A stretch of 64,000 bases of DNA from Kordiimonas sp. SCSIO 12610 (lineage in GTDB: Bacteria; Pseudomonadota; Alphaproteobacteria; Sphingomonadales; Kordiimonadaceae), in contig NZ_CP073747.1 in assembly GCF_024398015.1 (NCBI RefSeq), positions 186,001 to 250,000 on the forward strand, read 5' to 3'. Under the pieces are notes generated by a model, which saw nothing but the letters and a program-made list of their open reading frames with translations, was not told the origin of the DNA and searched no databases. The translations under genes and the position numbers were made by a program. Position 1 is the stretch's first letter. Each line of letters starts with the position of its first letter. Shown here piece after piece: positions 62,601 through 64,000 of this stretch.

Positions 62601-64000
62601 TGGTGTCGGCGATATGGCGGGTGACGTTTTTGGAAACGGAATGCTGCTCTCCAAAACCTTGCATTTGAAGGCGGCCTTTAACCACATGCATATCTTTATC
62701 GACCCGGAAGCAGGAGACAGCAAAGCCAAGTGGAAAGAGCGTAAGCGCCTCTTTGATTTGCCGCGCTCAAGCTGGGAAGACTATAATAGCAAACTGATTT
62801 CCAAAGGCGGCGGGATTTTCTCTAGGGCCGCGAAGTCAATTGATCTATCGCCTGAAATTCAGGCTTGGTTAGGGACAGAAGAGACGTCCATGGCTCCTAA
62901 TGTCCTTATTAATACAATCCTGAAAGCTGAGGCCGACCTCTTGTGGTTTGGTGGTATTGGTACATACATTCGTGCAACCACAGAAACAGATGCCGATGTT
63001 GGTGACCGTGCGAACGATCCGCTCCGCGTTACCGCACCTGAGGTTAAAGTAAAAGTTATCGGTGAAGGTGGTAACTTGGGCATGACACAGGAAGCGCGGA
63101 TCGAATACGGTCGTTTGGGTGGTCGCTCAAACACTGACTTTATCGATAATTCGGCGGGTGTGGATTGTTCTGATAAGGAAGTGAATATCAAGATTTTGCT
63201 TGCTGATGTTATTTCCAAGAAAAAACTTACCCGCGAGGACCGCGATAGCTTACTCGTCGAGATGACTGATGAAGTTTCTGATATTGTTCTCTCGGACAAC
63301 TATTTGCAAACGCAGGCTATTTCCCTAGCTGAGGCAGAGGCTGTCAATTCGCGTCAATATCATTTGGGCCTTATCCGTACATTAGAGCGTGATGGTGGTT
63401 TGAACAGGGAAATTGAGAACCTACCGTCTGATGAGGGCTTTTTAGAGCTTGAAGCGAATGAAAAAGGTCTCAGCAGGCCAGAAATTTCAACCCTGCTTGC
63501 GTATGCGAAAATGTCACTTGTTGATATTTTGATGAAGGGGTCTTTAATTGATGATCCTGTTCTGGAGCCCGAGCTTGAGTGGGGGTTCCCGACGACGCTT
63601 CGTAAACGGTTCCCTGAAGAAATTCGGTCTCATAGACTACGGAGAGAAATTGTTGCTACAGTTCTTGCGAACGAGGTTGTCAACTGGGGCGGTTTGACCT
63701 TTGTATACGAAGTGAAAGAAGAAACCGGGCTTGGTGTTGAGGATATTGTGGCGGCTTTTGTTGCAGTTCGCGGCATCTATGGGCTTCAAGGCATGTGGGA
63801 TGCAGTTAACGCGCTTGATTACAAGGTTGATGCTGCGCTTCAGTATGATATGCACCGTTCGCTTTCAAACTCCTTGAAAGATCAGGTGTTATGGGTGCTT
63901 AGAAACTTGCCGCGTCCTTATAATATCGTCGATTTGATCGATCGTTTTGCGACGCCTGTGAAAGCGCTCTTTAATATCAAGCAGGAGATACTGAGCAAAC
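59671..64000 (+). CDS. gdhB: NAD-specific glutamate dehydrogenase, large (180 kDa) type (partial, 3' end beyond window)
   Basis: Deaminates glutamate to 2-oxoglutarate with NAD+, feeding amino acids to the TCA cycle. 1443 codons are open to the window edge, of about 1600 expected. N-terminal regulatory/ACT-like region: MIITDDMPFLVDSITGGL and FLRWLGADHFTFLGFREYRF. Catalytic domain near residue 805: VHLRGGPVARGGLRWSDRRE, VKAQQVKNAVIVPQGAKGGF (catalytic Lys), and NAD-binding VVGVGDMAGDVFGNGML near 976. Start GTG 59671 has GAAGAGG about 8 bases upstream. It is downstream of the PAS_5 gene in the same direction. The symbol follows common use for this type. Confidence 0.95.
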   Translation, partial: MTNNEYRKQALAEIKRLAEESLKGDQLKAFLSFMEDFLPVSTPDDFFDREATTLFAITKGFWEASSKRVTGKPFVKILNPRFPKEGWSSHHSVLMIITDDMPFLVDSITGGLTSTLKSRIHMMHHPILSTMRDKKGLRVHDGGEETRESFMFIEIDTLSDKNQIAEYQAVITSILSDVSGAVSDWRGMLAKIDETVASLTVNPPPIDNDEVDEVIRFLRWLGADHFTFLGFREYRFDLQKKSLKFTQVEGSGLGILRDVDRNVLRNRDGLTPMSDEIRHFLAQPEPVIITKANVKSTVHRVSHLDYIGVKIFDSEGNAIGERRFVGLFTSLSYSQFAHDVPLLRTKVANIQSRSGFAPKSHAGKAIAHIMETFPRDELFQIAEDNLFETAMGILQLTERPRPRAFIRRDKFERFVSALVYVPRENYNSSLRAAAARILCEAFNGEVSVYYAMLSEESLARWHFIIRTKPGQVPNVDEGDINQQIAEAAQGWPDRLHFELVSRYGEEHGNQLNHAYRGRFSVAYRAAFSPAQAAYDIAKLEELAGADDLRVDFYHHLGDGDNRYRLKIHHGCRLVPLSSCMPVLENMGFRVLSEHSYEVRSEQPSYIHDFALELEEGCAFSMERIKPVIEDLFLMVWKNVVEDDDFNQLVLASAMAWDEIVVLRAYGKYLRQLGLGYSPDYIADCMVEHPQIASQLIALFAVQFDPEYSGDNRDTIAETIIQGLKKLMESVSSLDQDRIFRAYVNVIRSTLRTNFYQSGVKLGADERALAFKIRSNEVEEAPLPRPHAEIWVYSPRVEGVHLRGGPVARGGLRWSDRREDFRTEVLGLVKAQQVKNAVIVPQGAKGGFFPKQLTPSMNRDAFMEEGVASYRSFISSLLSVTDNLVKGKVKPPQELVRRDGDDPYLVVAADKGTATFSDISNGISEGQGFWLDDAFASGGSNGYDHKKMGITAKGAWISVQRHFREMGVNVQEDVFSVVGVGDMAGDVFGNGMLLSKTLHLKAAFNHMHIFIDPEAGDSKAKWKERKRLFDLPRSSWEDYNSKLISKGGGIFSRAAKSIDLSPEIQAWLGTEETSMAPNVLINTILKAEADLLWFGGIGTYIRATTETDADVGDRANDPLRVTAPEVKVKVIGEGGNLGMTQEARIEYGRLGGRSNTDFIDNSAGVDCSDKEVNIKILLADVISKKKLTREDRDSLLVEMTDEVSDIVLSDNYLQTQAISLAEAEAVNSRQYHLGLIRTLERDGGLNREIENLPSDEGFLELEANEKGLSRPEISTLLAYAKMSLVDILMKGSLIDDPVLEPELEWGFPTTLRKRFPEEIRSHRLRREIVATVLANEVVNWGGLTFVYEVKEETGLGVEDIVAAFVAVRGIYGLQGMWDAVNALDYKVDAALQYDMHRSLSNSLKDQVLWVLRNLPRPYNIVDLIDRFATPVKALFNIKQEILSK

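Noticed and set aside
1-64000. tRNA, rRNA, CRISPR array, insertion sequence or prophage
   Set aside because: Gaps are too short and lack cloverleaf patterns, spaced repeats, transposase or integrase genes.

Overview
The window is chromosomal DNA from an alphaproteobacterium with a moderate A+T bias (G+C looks mid-40s percent by eye, not computed). Evidence for this placement is the gene order hemW-side rdgB-rph facing hrcA-grpE, a class I lysyl-tRNA synthetase, the order mutS-glnD-murJ-trpS, rnd-lptC-lptA-lptB-rpoN-hpf-ptsN, def-fmt-truA with a DUF1491 gene, pyrD with a DUF952 gene, an O-succinylhomoserine sulfhydrylase next to apaG, a PAS_5-type protein and a giant NAD-glutamate dehydrogenase. 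A marine, Kordiimonadales-like lineage would fit, but the sequence alone does not prove it. About 54 protein genes cover nearly everything. There are no rRNA, tRNA, CRISPR, IS or prophage signatures. No gene-free stretch exceeds 300 bases; the longest is the about 275-base hpf leader.

1-3.1 kb: rdgB (cut by the left edge) and rph run left, hrcA and grpE run right. 3.1-4.7 kb: a small accessory operon of secreted alpha/beta hydrolase, membrane protein and XRE-type regulator behind a promoter with a perfect 7+7 palindrome. 4.7-11.2 kb: fasciclin-domain protein, lysK, DinG/XPD-like helicase, TerB-like protein and a TPR protein. 11.2-18.9 kb: trkH, apaG, metZ, an ArsC/YfgD-like protein, a DinF-type MATE transporter, a histone-deacetylase-like hydrolase, and an ECF sigma/anti-sigma/periplasmic sensor trio. 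18.9-24 kb: pyrD-DUF952, DUF2333, universal stress protein, an SDR protein and a TPR protein.

24-27.7 kb: the most intriguing accessory unit, a translationally coupled operon of a D-Ala-D-Ala-ligase-like ATP-grasp enzyme, a cytosolic alpha/beta hydrolase, and a Mur ligase whose usual UDP-substrate domain is replaced by five membrane helices. 28-30.8 kb: periplasmic metallo-beta-lactamase-fold hydrolase, a Gly/Phe-rich DUF4136 lipoprotein, trpS. 30.9-40.5 kb: murJ, glnD and mutS run left, the malic enzyme-phosphotransacetylase fusion runs right. 40.5-45.1 kb: a sigma-54 activator, a PilZ protein, DUF1491, def-fmt-truA. 45.1-50.9 kb: nitrogen-PTS, ribosome hibernation, sigma-54 and LPS-export genes; a strong terminator separates hpf from ptsN.

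51-64 kb: an acyl-CoA thioesterase-like protein; an operon of cupredoxin, c-di-GMP phosphodiesterase with a degenerate GGDEF, and outer-membrane barrel; a long-chain acyl-CoA ligase; a PAS_5 protein; and NAD-glutamate dehydrogenase, which runs off the right edge. Sigma-54, its activator, PtsN and GlnD point to linked nitrogen and carbon control, and PilZ plus the EAL protein show c-di-GMP signalling. Several genes (trkH, apaG, the MATE gene, DUF1491) can only start at TTG.
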